The notes under the pieces: model-generated | The model's input: the letters and a program-made list of their open reading frames with translations, nothing else | Told to the model about the DNA's origin: nothing | The model's database searches: none | In this document: positions 40,977-48,905 of the stretch, piece by piece | Layout: the number at the start of each line of letters is the position of its first letter | How positions within the stretch are numbered: the first letter of the stretch is position 1 | Source of the DNA: Pirellulales bacterium | GTDB taxonomy: Bacteria > Planctomycetota > Planctomycetia > Pirellulales > JALHPA01 | Assembly: GCA_033762255.1 (NCBI GenBank) | Contig: JANRLT010000007.1 | Coordinates: forward strand, 124,001-188,000 | Reading direction: 5' to 3' | DNA length: 64,000 bases | Made by a program: the position numbers and the translations under genes

Positions 40977-41525
40977 ATGTCCACGTCCCATCTATTTTCC
41001 GTCCCCGCCCGCGCTGATGTTTCCGAGTCAAATCGCGCGATCTTTGACAAGCTTCAAAGCGGATTGGGAATGGTTCCCAATCTGTACGCGACATTCGCCC
41101 ATAGTCCGACGGCACTTGGCGATTACCTTGCGCTCCAAAACCGGAAGTCGTCGCTCAGCGGCAAAGAGCGCGAAGTGATCAATCTGGTTGTCAGCCAGGT
41201 CAACGCCTGCGAATACTGCCTGGCGGCCCATACGATCCTAGGAAAAAAGGCGGGGTTCACCGACGCGCAAGTGTTGGAAATTCGCCGGGGAGTTGTGACT
41301 TTTGACGCGCGCCTGCAAACCCTGGCGGCGTTTGTCAAAGAGGTTGCCGAGCAACGCGGCAAACCTGCTGAATCACAGACCAGGGCCTTGCTCGAGGCGG
41401 GTTATACCCGGGAGAACGTCATCGACATTATTATCACTATTGGAGACAAAGTGATCACGAACTATTTGCACGGCGTGACGCGGGTTCCCGTCGATTTTCC
41501 GCCGGCACCTCCCCTTTCGCGCTAG
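40977..41525 (+). CDS. second AhpD-like carboxymuconolactone decarboxylase family protein
   Basis: 182 residues from the ATG at 40977; ribosome-binding site GAGGAG. Canonical AhpD motif: REVINLVVSQVNACEYCLAA followed by HTILG, with Cys-x-x-Cys and His three residues later. The upstream helix SGLGMVPNLYATFAHSPTAL matches its paralogue at 39730 ([19 protein letters not shown]). Unlike the paralogue it lacks the Cys-rich tail and keeps the His. The two diverged copies in one operon suggest different partners or substrates. Confidence 0.85.
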   Translation: MSTSHLFSVPARADVSESNRAIFDKLQSGLGMVPNLYATFAHSPTALGDYLALQNRKSSLSGKEREVINLVVSQVNACEYCLAAHTILGKKAGFTDAQVLEIRRGVVTFDARLQTLAAFVKEVAEQRGKPAESQTRALLEAGYTRENVIDIIITIGDKVITNYLHGVTRVPVDFPPAPPLSR

Positions 41526-41596
41526 TGCTGTGTCAACAATTAGTTTTAGCTGTACCAGAGGTCGCTAGTCCGCGGTGGGAGTACAATGAACCGTGA

Positions 41597-41620
41597 GCTA
41601 GCGCCTAGCGGCTGATTTGC
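41597..41620. repeat. dispersed repeat, reverse copy of the one at 15305-15328
   Basis: GCTAGCGCCTAGCGGCTGAT followed by TTGC; one base differs from the reverse complement of the 15.3 kb copy. It lies in a 245-base gap between the second AhpD-like gene and the pyridoxamine-oxidase-like gene. Confidence 0.7.
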
Positions 41621-41770
41621 GCAACTCGAATTTATAACTATGAGTCACACTCGCTTTGACCCTCGCGATTTTTTTGCCGTAAGACGATCCGGGGGGTGAT
41701 GGCGGAACGACGAATCTTTACCGGGATTTTTCCGCTCCGCCCCCCTGTATTTTTTCCTAGGATTTTCGTC

Positions 41771-42376
41771 ATGTATGATTATTCCAGCGATGTTGCGTTT
41801 ACCCCCGCGGTAAAAGCCATTCAAACCGAAAAAGGCTCCCGCGCAAGCTATGCCCGGATGGAACAGGGAGGGAGCTGGCAGACCACCGTGACCCCGGAAC
41901 TGAAAGCTTTCCTCTCGGAATTGGATATGTTTTATCTGGGAACGGCGAACGCCGAAGGGCAACCCTATATCCAGTATCGGGGGGGTTCGCCCGGCTTTCT
42001 CAAGCCAGTGGATGAGCGTACCTTGGGCTTTGCCGATTTCGGCGGCAATCGCCAGTACATCACGTTGGGAAATTTGCGCGACAATCCCCGGGCGTTTATT
42101 TTTTTGATGGATTACGCCCAGAGCCGCCGCATCAAGCTTTGGGGCCAGGCCCGCGTGGTGGAAAACGATCCGGCGCTGTTGGAGCGCCTGCGCGATCCTT
42201 TGTATCCCGGCAAGGTCGAGCGGGCGATCCTGTTTGAGATTGAGGCTTGGGACGTGAACTGTCCCCAGCACATTCACAAGCGATTTTCACAAAAGCAAGT
42301 AGCGCCGGTAATTGAGCAACTGCAAGAGAGAATCGCGGAACTAGAAGCCGAAGTGCAGCGGCTCCGGAAATCTTAG
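41771..42376 (+). CDS. pyridoxamine 5'-phosphate oxidase family (FMN-binding split barrel) protein
   Basis: 201 residues from the ATG at 41771. FMN-binding split-barrel pattern: LDMFYLGTANAEGQPYIQYR, GGSPGFLKPVDERTLGFADF, GGNRQYITLGNLRDNPRAFI and a dimer strand IKLWGQARVVEND. The first 20 residues (YSSDVAFTPAVKAIQTEKGS) and a C-terminal coiled-coil helix (VIEQLQERIAELEAEVQRLR) are typical of the FMN-binding PPOX subgroup with the conserved GSRASYARM. Predicted to reduce or oxidise a small substrate with FMN. Separate from the TetR set by 245 bases. Confidence 0.85.
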   Translation: MYDYSSDVAFTPAVKAIQTEKGSRASYARMEQGGSWQTTVTPELKAFLSELDMFYLGTANAEGQPYIQYRGGSPGFLKPVDERTLGFADFGGNRQYITLGNLRDNPRAFIFLMDYAQSRRIKLWGQARVVENDPALLERLRDPLYPGKVERAILFEIEAWDVNCPQHIHKRFSQKQVAPVIEQLQERIAELEAEVQRLRKS

Positions 42377-42552
42377 TGCAGCCAATTCCCTTGAATACGA
42401 GCAATAGAAACTTAAGCCTGAAGCGGGGCGACGGAATACATAGTAAGAATAAAGATATTCTTTCTTTGAATAACCAGTCAAACATGGAACGTTATCAACT
42501 GCACAAAATGCACGTTAGCGATTGACTAATAGGACTTCGGTTAGAAATGGGT

Positions 42553-42924
42553 CTACTCCTTGGCACTATCCTTTTTTCGCATGAGTCTCAATTCACGCTG
42601 ATGCTTCACTGCCCAGTCCGCTAAGGCAGTCACCGGTTGCAAAATGCTTTTTCCAAGCGCCGTCAAACGGTATTCCGTCCTTGGCGGCACGACGGGGTAA
42701 ACTTTACGGGAGACGAGACCAGCTTGTTCCAGTCTCCTTAATGTTTGCGTCAACATCTTCTTACTGACACCTGGGATCTGTCGTTGGAGATCGCTATACC
42801 GTTTCACATCCTCGCCAATTACAAACAAAACGCTGCTCGTCCAGCGATCTCCCACTAAATCGAACATTTGCCTTAGTGGACAGTTTTCATCGAGAATGCA
42901 CAATGGTACATGGACTTTATCCAT
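42553..42924 (-). CDS. HxlR-family transcriptional regulator
   Basis: 123 residues. HxlR winged helix: CILDENCPLRQMFDLVGDRW, TSSVLFVIGEDVKRYSDLQR, QIPGVSKKMLTQTLRRLEQA, GLVSRKVYPVVPPRTEYRLT, ALGKSILQPV. Cys9 and Cys15 in the N-terminal arm may sense redox state or electrophiles, as in related regulators. It is divergent from the old-yellow-enzyme gene with a shared 120-base intergenic region and should control it. Confidence 0.9.
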   Translation of the reverse strand: MDKVHVPLCILDENCPLRQMFDLVGDRWTSSVLFVIGEDVKRYSDLQRQIPGVSKKMLTQTLRRLEQAGLVSRKVYPVVPPRTEYRLTALGKSILQPVTALADWAVKHQRELRLMRKKDSAKE

Positions 42925-42940
42925 TTCTGGTCTCCATTAA

Positions 42941-42996
42941 GTGCCTATGGCACCAAAAAGTTCCTAATTGACACGTTTCTGACCATAACCTAATTT
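42941..42996 (+). promoter_or_regulatory. promoter and likely HxlR operator of the old-yellow-enzyme operon
   Basis: -35 TTGACA (42968-42973), 17-base spacer, -10 TAATTT (42991-42996), a near-consensus promoter 50 bases before the GTG start. An inverted repeat GTGCC-TAT-GGCAC at 42941-42953 followed by CAAAAAG lies just upstream, between this promoter and the regulator gene, a plausible HxlR site. Confidence 0.7.
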
Positions 42997-43045
42997 GGCC
43001 AGATTGAGAAGACTGTAGTCTGACCAAAGTTTAAAGGAGTCAGTT

Positions 43046-44128
43046 GTGAGCAATCTTTTGACCCCTTGCCGTCTTGGCATTATCGAACTTCCCAATCGCA
43101 TGGTGATGTCGCCGATGACTCGGAGCCGATCCGGGGAGCAGGGGATTCCCACAGAACTCAACGCCACGTATTATCGGCAACGGGCTTCGGCAGGTCTCAT
43201 CGTGGCTGAGGGAACTCAGGTTTCCCCGCAAGGTATCGGTTACCCTTTAACGCCGGGGATTTACTCCCAGGAGCAAGTCGCTGGCTGGAAGCTTGTTACC
43301 AAAGCCGTCCATGATGCTGGCGGAAGAATCTTCCTCCAACTTTGGCACTGCGGAAGGGTCTCGCATTCATTCTTTCACAATGGCAAACTGCCGGTTGCTC
43401 CCTCGCCAATTGCAATTAATGGAAAGACGCTTCAGTTCCGAGGCGATGGGGGTGTGCCATTCGAGGTCCCACGTCCGCTGGAGATTTCCGAGATTCCTGA
43501 CGTTGTGGATCAGTACCGACAAGGGGCGAAAAATGCCAAGGAGGCCGGATTCGACGGCGTGGAGATTCACGGAGCATTCGGTTATTTGCCCGATCAGTTT
43601 CTTCAAGATGGTACGAACCGGCGTCAGGACGAATACGGCGGCTCGGTCGAGAATCGGGCAAGGTTTTTGCTGGAAGTAACCGCTGCCGCGGTGGAAGTCT
43701 GGGGAGCGGATCGCGTGGGAGTCAAGTTATCTCCGTCGAACACCTACAACGAAATGCGAGACAGCGACCCCGTGGGAACTTTCACGCATGCCGTGTCAGC
43801 CTTGAGCAAAATGGGTATCGGTTATGTTCACATCATGGAAGCGAGTGCCTCCGACCTCCGGCATGGCGGTAAGGCTATTCCAGTCAGTGTATTCCGCCCG
43901 TACTTTGAAGGCACGTTAATTGTCAATCAGGACTACGATCAGGCCAAGGCCGAGGCCGTGCTGGCCCGTGGCGATGCCGACCTCGTTTCCTTTGCACGGT
44001 TGTTTCTTGCCAACCCTGATCTGCCAAATCGATTCGCAAAGAGAGCAGCCCTAAATACCCCCGATCCCACGACGTTTTACGGGGGTGATGAAAAGGGCTA
44101 CACTGATTATCCATTCCTAGATTCGTAA
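43046..44128 (+). CDS. old yellow enzyme-type alkene reductase (NemA-like)
   Basis: 360 residues from a GTG with strong ribosome-binding site AAAGGAG. FMN barrel motifs: LTPCRLGIIELPNRMVMSPM followed by TRSR, the strand-loop LWHCGRVSH with the His and Cys, GAKNAKEAGFDGVEIHGAFG, YLPDQFLQDGTNRRQDEYGG (DQFL-x-DGxNxRxDxYGGS), SFARLFLANPDLP. This is the family of enoate and nitro-ester reductases; NADPH-dependent reduction of electrophilic C=C bonds is expected, although the true substrate is unknown. First gene of an operon with three downstream partners. Confidence 0.9.
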   Translation: MSNLLTPCRLGIIELPNRMVMSPMTRSRSGEQGIPTELNATYYRQRASAGLIVAEGTQVSPQGIGYPLTPGIYSQEQVAGWKLVTKAVHDAGGRIFLQLWHCGRVSHSFFHNGKLPVAPSPIAINGKTLQFRGDGGVPFEVPRPLEISEIPDVVDQYRQGAKNAKEAGFDGVEIHGAFGYLPDQFLQDGTNRRQDEYGGSVENRARFLLEVTAAAVEVWGADRVGVKLSPSNTYNEMRDSDPVGTFTHAVSALSKMGIGYVHIMEASASDLRHGGKAIPVSVFRPYFEGTLIVNQDYDQAKAEAVLARGDADLVSFARLFLANPDLPNRFAKRAALNTPDPTTFYGGDEKGYTDYPFLDS

Positions 44129-44147
44129 CCTTTGCGGGAACCGTATC

Positions 44148-44759
44148 ATGTCTCGACTTGATCCGACATTTTCTTCCTCCAGTGCGGCGTTGCTGCTCAT
44201 CGATCATCAAGTGGGCACAATGCAACTGATTAAGAACCTGCCTCTTGATTTGGTCCGGCGCAACACACTGGCATTAGCCAAGACAGCGAAAATCCTGGGA
44301 ATGCCAATCATTCTCACTAGCTCGCAGGAAGACAATGTGCAGGGCTCGCTTATGCCGGAACTACAAACGATGCTGCAAGTTGAATTTGAGCAGCGTGTCC
44401 GGCGTGCGGGAACCGTCAACGCATGGAATGACCCAAAATTCGTCGCTGCGGTGCGAAGCACGAATCGACAACATCTAATTATGGCTGGGGTCACGACTGA
44501 TGTCTGCTTGGTTTTTCCAGCTATTAGTGCCGTACGAGAAGGATTTTTTGTTCAGGCCGTGATGGATGCCTCGGGATCACCATTCGATTTGTCGGAAGAA
44601 ATGTCTCGACGTCGAATGGAGCGTGAAGGCGTCGTGCTAACGGCAACAAACACGCTCATTGCCGAACTTGCTCAAGACTGGAGCCGACCCGAAGGCGAGC
44701 AACTTTTGGGAATTCTGTTCGGCGATCTTTTGCCAAGTATCCAACCAAAGTTAAGGTGA
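44148..44759 (+). CDS. isochorismatase-family cysteine hydrolase
   Basis: 203 residues. Catalytic Asp in LLIDHQVGTM, Cys in AGVTTDVCLVFPAI; the Lys between them is not obvious (QRVRRAGTVNAWND). The TTDVC motif and a downstream VMDASGSPFDLSE are typical for the subgroup related to YcaC. Members hydrolyse amide or ester bonds in small substrates. Starts 19 bases after the reductase stop codon and overlaps the next gene's upstream region. Confidence 0.8.
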   Translation: MSRLDPTFSSSSAALLLIDHQVGTMQLIKNLPLDLVRRNTLALAKTAKILGMPIILTSSQEDNVQGSLMPELQTMLQVEFEQRVRRAGTVNAWNDPKFVAAVRSTNRQHLIMAGVTTDVCLVFPAISAVREGFFVQAVMDASGSPFDLSEEMSRRRMEREGVVLTATNTLIAELAQDWSRPEGEQLLGILFGDLLPSIQPKLR

Positions 44760-44764
44760 CGTTT

Positions 44765-45154
44765 ATGCGTGAAAACAAGTCCGCTATCGATGCTTTAAGA
44801 GCCAGCGAGGGGCGGCTCCGGAAGTTTTTTTACGTCGTTACCTCCAAGGCAAAAGGAGGATTCGCTCCGATTAAGGAAAATATCCAAGCTCACTTAGAAT
44901 ACCTGGGAACACTGGAGGCCAATGGAACACTTTTCATGGCGGGTCCGCTTTTTAACGAAGACCCGGATTCATGGTCTGGAGACGGCCTGTTGATCTATAA
45001 TGTTTCATCTCTCATAGAAGCAACCCGAATCGCCGAAAATGACCCACTTCATCGATCAGGTGCTAGAACATTCTCAATCAGTCCTTGGCTCTTGAATGAT
45101 GGATGCATGAATTTTGTATTTCGATTATCCGATCAAAAACTTTCGGTTGAATAA
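44765..45154 (+). CDS. YciI-family small protein
   Basis: 129 residues from the ATG at 44765, whose ribosome-binding site AAGGTGA overlaps the preceding stop codon; a GTG at 44756 (GTGA overlap) is the alternative. The ferredoxin-like YciI fold is suggested by LRKFFYVVTSKAKGGFAPIK, ENIQAHLEYLGTLEANGTLF, MAGPLFNEDP and the GDGLLIYNVSSLIEATRIAE motif with NDPLHRSGARTF. YciI proteins are small, often fused to oxidoreductases; activity unknown. Translationally coupled to the isochorismatase-like gene. Confidence 0.8.
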   Translation: MRENKSAIDALRASEGRLRKFFYVVTSKAKGGFAPIKENIQAHLEYLGTLEANGTLFMAGPLFNEDPDSWSGDGLLIYNVSSLIEATRIAENDPLHRSGARTFSISPWLLNDGCMNFVFRLSDQKLSVE

Positions 45155-45166
45155 GGAGCAGTCTTC

Positions 45167-45739
45167 ATGGGTGACCGTCGCACGTTCTTGACGAACACCG
45201 CAAGCGGAATTGTTACCGCATCTATCTTGCCTCAGTTTGCCCTTGCTCAGGGTGCAGATAAGCCAAACTCAGGCATACCCAAAATCGTCAGCAAGGGAGA
45301 TGGTACTCAGGTTTGGGCGATGGGTGTTCTTGTCACTGTCATGGTCACGGCTGCGGATACAGGTGGCGCCTATTCCGTTTTTGAGGATTTTATTCCACCG
45401 GGAGCAGGTCCCGTTCCCCATACGCATACAAAAGAAGACGAGACTATCTTCGTTCTCGAAGGCAAATTAAGGGCATGGCTGGGTGGAAAGCAGTACGACG
45501 TAAAGATTGGTGATTTCGTCCACATGCCACGGGGCGTGCAGCACTACTTCAAAAATGTGTCAGATGAACCAACACGGATGCTGCTAACCTACACGCCCGG
45601 TGGATTCGAGCAATGGTTTCTCGACATTGGTAAGGCCGCCACGCCCGATTCGAAGGTCGCCCCTGTGATCACACCGGATGACATTACTAAGGCTGTGGCT
45701 CAAGCTAAAAAGTATGGCGTGCAATTTACAATGCCCTAA
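45167..45739 (+). CDS. cupin-domain protein with Tat signal
   Basis: 190 residues; ribosome-binding site AAGGAG. N-terminus GDRRTFLTNTASGIVTASIL has the twin-arginine motif and ends at ALAQ, so it is exported folded. The cupin core is complete: PVPHTHTKEDETIFVLEGKL (two His, one Glu) and GDFVHMPRGVQHYFKNVSDE (third His), which binds a metal such as Fe, Mn, Ni or Cu. Resembles quercetinase-like and small ring-cleaving cupins. Closes the HxlR-linked operon and adds an extracytoplasmic step. Confidence 0.85.
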   Translation: MGDRRTFLTNTASGIVTASILPQFALAQGADKPNSGIPKIVSKGDGTQVWAMGVLVTVMVTAADTGGAYSVFEDFIPPGAGPVPHTHTKEDETIFVLEGKLRAWLGGKQYDVKIGDFVHMPRGVQHYFKNVSDEPTRMLLTYTPGGFEQWFLDIGKAATPDSKVAPVITPDDITKAVAQAKKYGVQFTMP

Positions 45740-45956
45740 TAAATTGCCTAAGCCGCTCTATGGATGGAAACAGTTCCTAGACAAGCGCGAGTCATTCCCG
45801 GCAATCTCCCGGCAGGTCCGACCAGAAGTGGATGACTAGCAAGTGACAGGCTTAAAAAATCTTGTTCCAGTCTTTATAAAGGCAACAGTTGCTTAAAGGT
45901 GGAGTCTACCGCAATCCCAAGAGGAGAATGCCACCATGATCGATACCGACCGCGAC

Positions 45957-47096
45957 TCACCTCTCCCCGGCAAAGCGATTCATGGCGAACATGCCAATGG
46001 GGAGCGCGGTTTTGCCCGTTAACGCCAGATCGGCCAGGATTTCTCCCACCACGCTGGCAAACTTGAACCCATGACCGGAAAATCCCGCCGCCAGCACCAC
46101 CTGCGGCCACTGGGGATGCCGGTCGATCACAAAATGCCGATCCGGCGTCAGCGTGTACAGGCAGACCGCGCTCTCATACGGTTGCGCGGCCAGGTGCGGC
46201 AAATACCGCGCAAAAAACGCCTGGGCGGGACTAGCCTCCACCGGGTCAATCGCGCGGTCCACGTATTCCGGCCCGGGCAGTTCCCGCGCTCCATAGTGCC
46301 GGGCCACCTTAAGCCCGCGCTGGTCCACATGGGGAAAGCCATAAAACGCGCCAGCGGGGGTTTCGACCATGTAGCATGGAAAATGATCCGCTGTCCACAT
46401 CCCCCCCGGCGGCGGGCTAAACCAATGCGAAAGCTGCCGCATCACCGTTAGCGGCAGACCCAACCCCGCCAACAAATGTCCGGCCCAGGCCCCGGCGGTA
46501 ATGATCAGCCGGGCGGCGTGATACTCTCCGTGGATCGTGCGGACGGAGACATCCGTTTGGCCCGCCCGCCAGGAAATAACGGCTTCATTCTCTAGCAGCG
46601 CCGCGCCCCGCGCGGAGGCCAATCGCAGATACGCGCGCACGCATTCCTCCACCAGCAAATATCCGGCCGCGGGTTCAAATAGGCCCACGTGTTCCTGGGG
46701 AATGGTAAATTGCGGCCAGCGCTGTTGAATTTGCCCGGCGGTGTAGGGATCGACTCGCAACTGATGCTCTGCGGCGGAACGCTGAATCCCCTGGATCAAT
46801 TCGCCCGTCGGATGGCCAATGCTTAGCAGTCCGCATGGAAAAAGCAGTTGTTGCCCGCCGTGGTCGGCCAGTTCGGCCCACCTTTCGTAGGCCCGCAGCA
46901 ACAATGGGACATAGTCGGGATGCTCATAATAGGCCTGCCGGATGATGCGGGTGTGGCCGTGGGAACTCCCCAGATGATGCCCTAACGGAAATTGCTCGCA
47001 CACGAGCACGCGTTCTCCCCGCGCGGCCAGTTCGGCGGCGGCGGCGGAGCCCATACCTCCTCCGCCAATCACAATCGTGTCAAAAACCTGGGCCAT
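45957..47096 (-). CDS. solA: sarcosine oxidase/N-methyl-L-tryptophan oxidase-type flavoenzyme
   Basis: 379 residues. FAD motif DTIVIGGGGMGSAAAAELAA; SSHGHTRIIRQAYYEHPDYV is the typical substrate-side signature (HGxTRxxRxAYxEHPxY). The CLYTLTPDRHFVIDRHPQWP segment contains the Cys that carries covalent FAD in monomeric sarcosine oxidases (C-x-Y-T-x-T-x-D-x-H-F). AAGFSGHGFKFASVVGE is the C-terminal FAD motif. It oxidises secondary N-methyl amines; the exact substrate is not determined. Not part of an obvious operon with the neighbours. Confidence 0.85.
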   Translation of the reverse strand: MAQVFDTIVIGGGGMGSAAAAELAARGERVLVCEQFPLGHHLGSSHGHTRIIRQAYYEHPDYVPLLLRAYERWAELADHGGQQLLFPCGLLSIGHPTGELIQGIQRSAAEHQLRVDPYTAGQIQQRWPQFTIPQEHVGLFEPAAGYLLVEECVRAYLRLASARGAALLENEAVISWRAGQTDVSVRTIHGEYHAARLIITAGAWAGHLLAGLGLPLTVMRQLSHWFSPPPGGMWTADHFPCYMVETPAGAFYGFPHVDQRGLKVARHYGARELPGPEYVDRAIDPVEASPAQAFFARYLPHLAAQPYESAVCLYTLTPDRHFVIDRHPQWPQVVLAAGFSGHGFKFASVVGEILADLALTGKTALPIGMFAMNRFAGER

Positions 47097-47117
47097 GTCA
47101 GTCCGCGCTAAAGTAGG

Positions 47118-47537
47118 TTAATCTCGTTCTAGATCGGGGGAATCATCTGGCAGCACGGTGGTATTGTCACAATGCGGGCACAACCACTGCTCGGGAGGCA
47201 TATCCGGTGGAAAAGAGGCGATTTCGCCGCATTGATCACACAGCACATCCACCCAGGCGGAATCATCCAGGGCGTTGGGGCCGGGGGTGGAGTTTTGGGC
47301 TGTGGCCTCAAATTCGCGCAGGAGTTGTCGGGCGCGGGGGGCGTCGGCCGCGTCGACCAGCACCTTGGGTCGATAGAGTTGGGTGGCGACGCCAGGCCCC
47401 CAGATGGTTTGATAGATATTGGTGACATCCTCGATGGCGAATGCGTTGATCCCCTCGCTTTCGAGAAATTGCTTGAGCATGCGGGCCTGAATGTTATTTA
47501 AGGCCCGATAGACCACGACGGGTTTCTCGAGGGACAT
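47118..47537 (-). CDS. DUF2007 domain protein with a C-terminal zinc ribbon
   Basis: 139 residues. The DUF2007 half: VVVYRALNNIQARMLKQFLE, SEGINAFAIEDVTN, PKVLVDAADAPRARQLLREF. The tail has two CxxC pairs (VLCDQCGE, WLCPHCDN), a zinc ribbon. Such proteins are often annotated as putative signal-transducing; no ligand is known. Spaced 64 bases from the TPR gene upstream and 21 from solA downstream, so co-transcription is likely. Confidence 0.8.
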   Translation of the reverse strand: MSLEKPVVVYRALNNIQARMLKQFLESEGINAFAIEDVTNIYQTIWGPGVATQLYRPKVLVDAADAPRARQLLREFEATAQNSTPGPNALDDSAWVDVLCDQCGEIASFPPDMPPEQWLCPHCDNTTVLPDDSPDLERD

Positions 47538-47601
47538 GGGTATTTTTCCTGGCGGATAACCAAGATTCCCGCAAAAGGGACCTTGGAGTTCGTGTGTGAT
47601 G

Positions 47602-48765
47602 CTACTTTCGATACGCCCGGCGCTCTTGAAACAATTTTAACCGCGCTTGCAGGTCGGCCTGTTCGCGCGCGGGGGCCGCGGCGATGGCGGCCGTTTGGGT
47701 TTTGATCGCCGCGGCAAAGTCGCCATTCGCCGCCTGACACGTGGCCAAGGTATCCAAAAACGCATGATTCCGATAAGCGTCCCAGTCGCACGCGGCCTGC
47801 GCTAGCTTCAGCGCATTGGACGGATCATAAAATTTTGCCTCGGGGCTGGTCGCCTTGATCCAGGCCAGGCTGTTTCTCGCCGCGGCGGACAATGGATTCA
47901 GCTGCAACACTTTTTCAAAGTCGGCCATGGCCGCCGCCGTTTCGCCCCGCGCATCGGCGATCCAGCCCCGGATCAAATAGGCCAAATCATAACCCGGATC
48001 GGACTCCACCGCGCTGGCCGCGGACTTGGCCGCGTCATCGTATTTTTGGAGGGAGTAATACGCCCAGGCCCGCAAGGTCAGCGCCGGGGCGGATTGGGGG
48101 TTGGCCGCCAAGAGGTCCGCGCAATCGGCCAGGGCTTCGTCCGGTTTATGGGCCTCGATGCGCGCTTCCGCGCGGGCCAGCAGCGACTCCGCGGGGGGCG
48201 GCGTCGCATCCACGATCGCCCGGGTAAAGTCCTCTCCCGCGCGGTCAAACTTGCCCTGTTTATGATAGACCAGGCCCCGCAGGTGCAGCAGCTTGCCCGC
48301 GGGCTGTTGTTGCTCCGCCGCTGTCGCAATTTGCTGTGACAACTGCTCCACCGCGGTCTCTAACAAGAGCACATCCTGCGCTCTTAAGACTCCGCCGCGC
48401 GTCTGCAAGTATAATGTGCCGTCCACCAGGCGCTCGTCATGGACCTGAAGCACCGTGCCGATGGTTAAGGGATATTTTTTTTCTCCCCCTTGGCCATACG
48501 CTGGAGTCAGCGTGGTGTGCAGGATCACCAACTTGCCCAAGTATCCCTGGTTGGGCTTTGGCAACGATTTATCCCCCGCCGCTGGCTGCGCGGGGGCGGG
48601 AGGAATGGTAATAGCGGCGGAAGGGGATGGCGCGGAGGGGCCCGGCTTGTCGTTATCTTGCGCCCCGCAGGGCGCTGCTATTGCCCACCATAATCCCGCG
48701 CAGGCTGCGGATGCCCCCAACATTCTGGCAACACCGCCGCGTTTTTCTCCTTGTCGATTTGGCAT
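47602..48765 (-). CDS. exported TPR-repeat protein
   Basis: 387 residues. N-terminal signal sequence after a short basic start (MLGASAACAGLWWAIAAPCG), a Pro/Ser linker, a beta segment with an SH3-like look (KYPLTIGTVLQVHDERLVDG, TLYLQTRGGVLRAQDVLLLE), then tetratricopeptide repeats from about 150: AGKLLHLRGLVYHKQGKFDR, ESLLARAEARIEAHKPDEAL, PALTLRAWAYYSLQKYDDAA, DLAYLIRGWIADARGETAAA. Likely a periplasmic scaffold for protein interactions. Confidence 0.75.
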   Translation of the reverse strand: MPNRQGEKRGGVARMLGASAACAGLWWAIAAPCGAQDNDKPGPSAPSPSAAITIPPAPAQPAAGDKSLPKPNQGYLGKLVILHTTLTPAYGQGGEKKYPLTIGTVLQVHDERLVDGTLYLQTRGGVLRAQDVLLLETAVEQLSQQIATAAEQQQPAGKLLHLRGLVYHKQGKFDRAGEDFTRAIVDATPPPAESLLARAEARIEAHKPDEALADCADLLAANPQSAPALTLRAWAYYSLQKYDDAAKSAASAVESDPGYDLAYLIRGWIADARGETAAAMADFEKVLQLNPLSAAARNSLAWIKATSPEAKFYDPSNALKLAQAACDWDAYRNHAFLDTLATCQAANGDFAAAIKTQTAAIAAAPAREQADLQARLKLFQERRAYRK

Positions 48766-48905
48766 GGTTATTTATCTTGAATTTGTAAAAAATTTGATAC
48801 GCTTTCATTGACGCCACCAATCATGCTAGCGCGCATCTTACCGGGGATCAAGGCGACCACAGGGACCAACAAGATCCCTTTACCTAAATTAGGGACAATT
48901 CCCAG

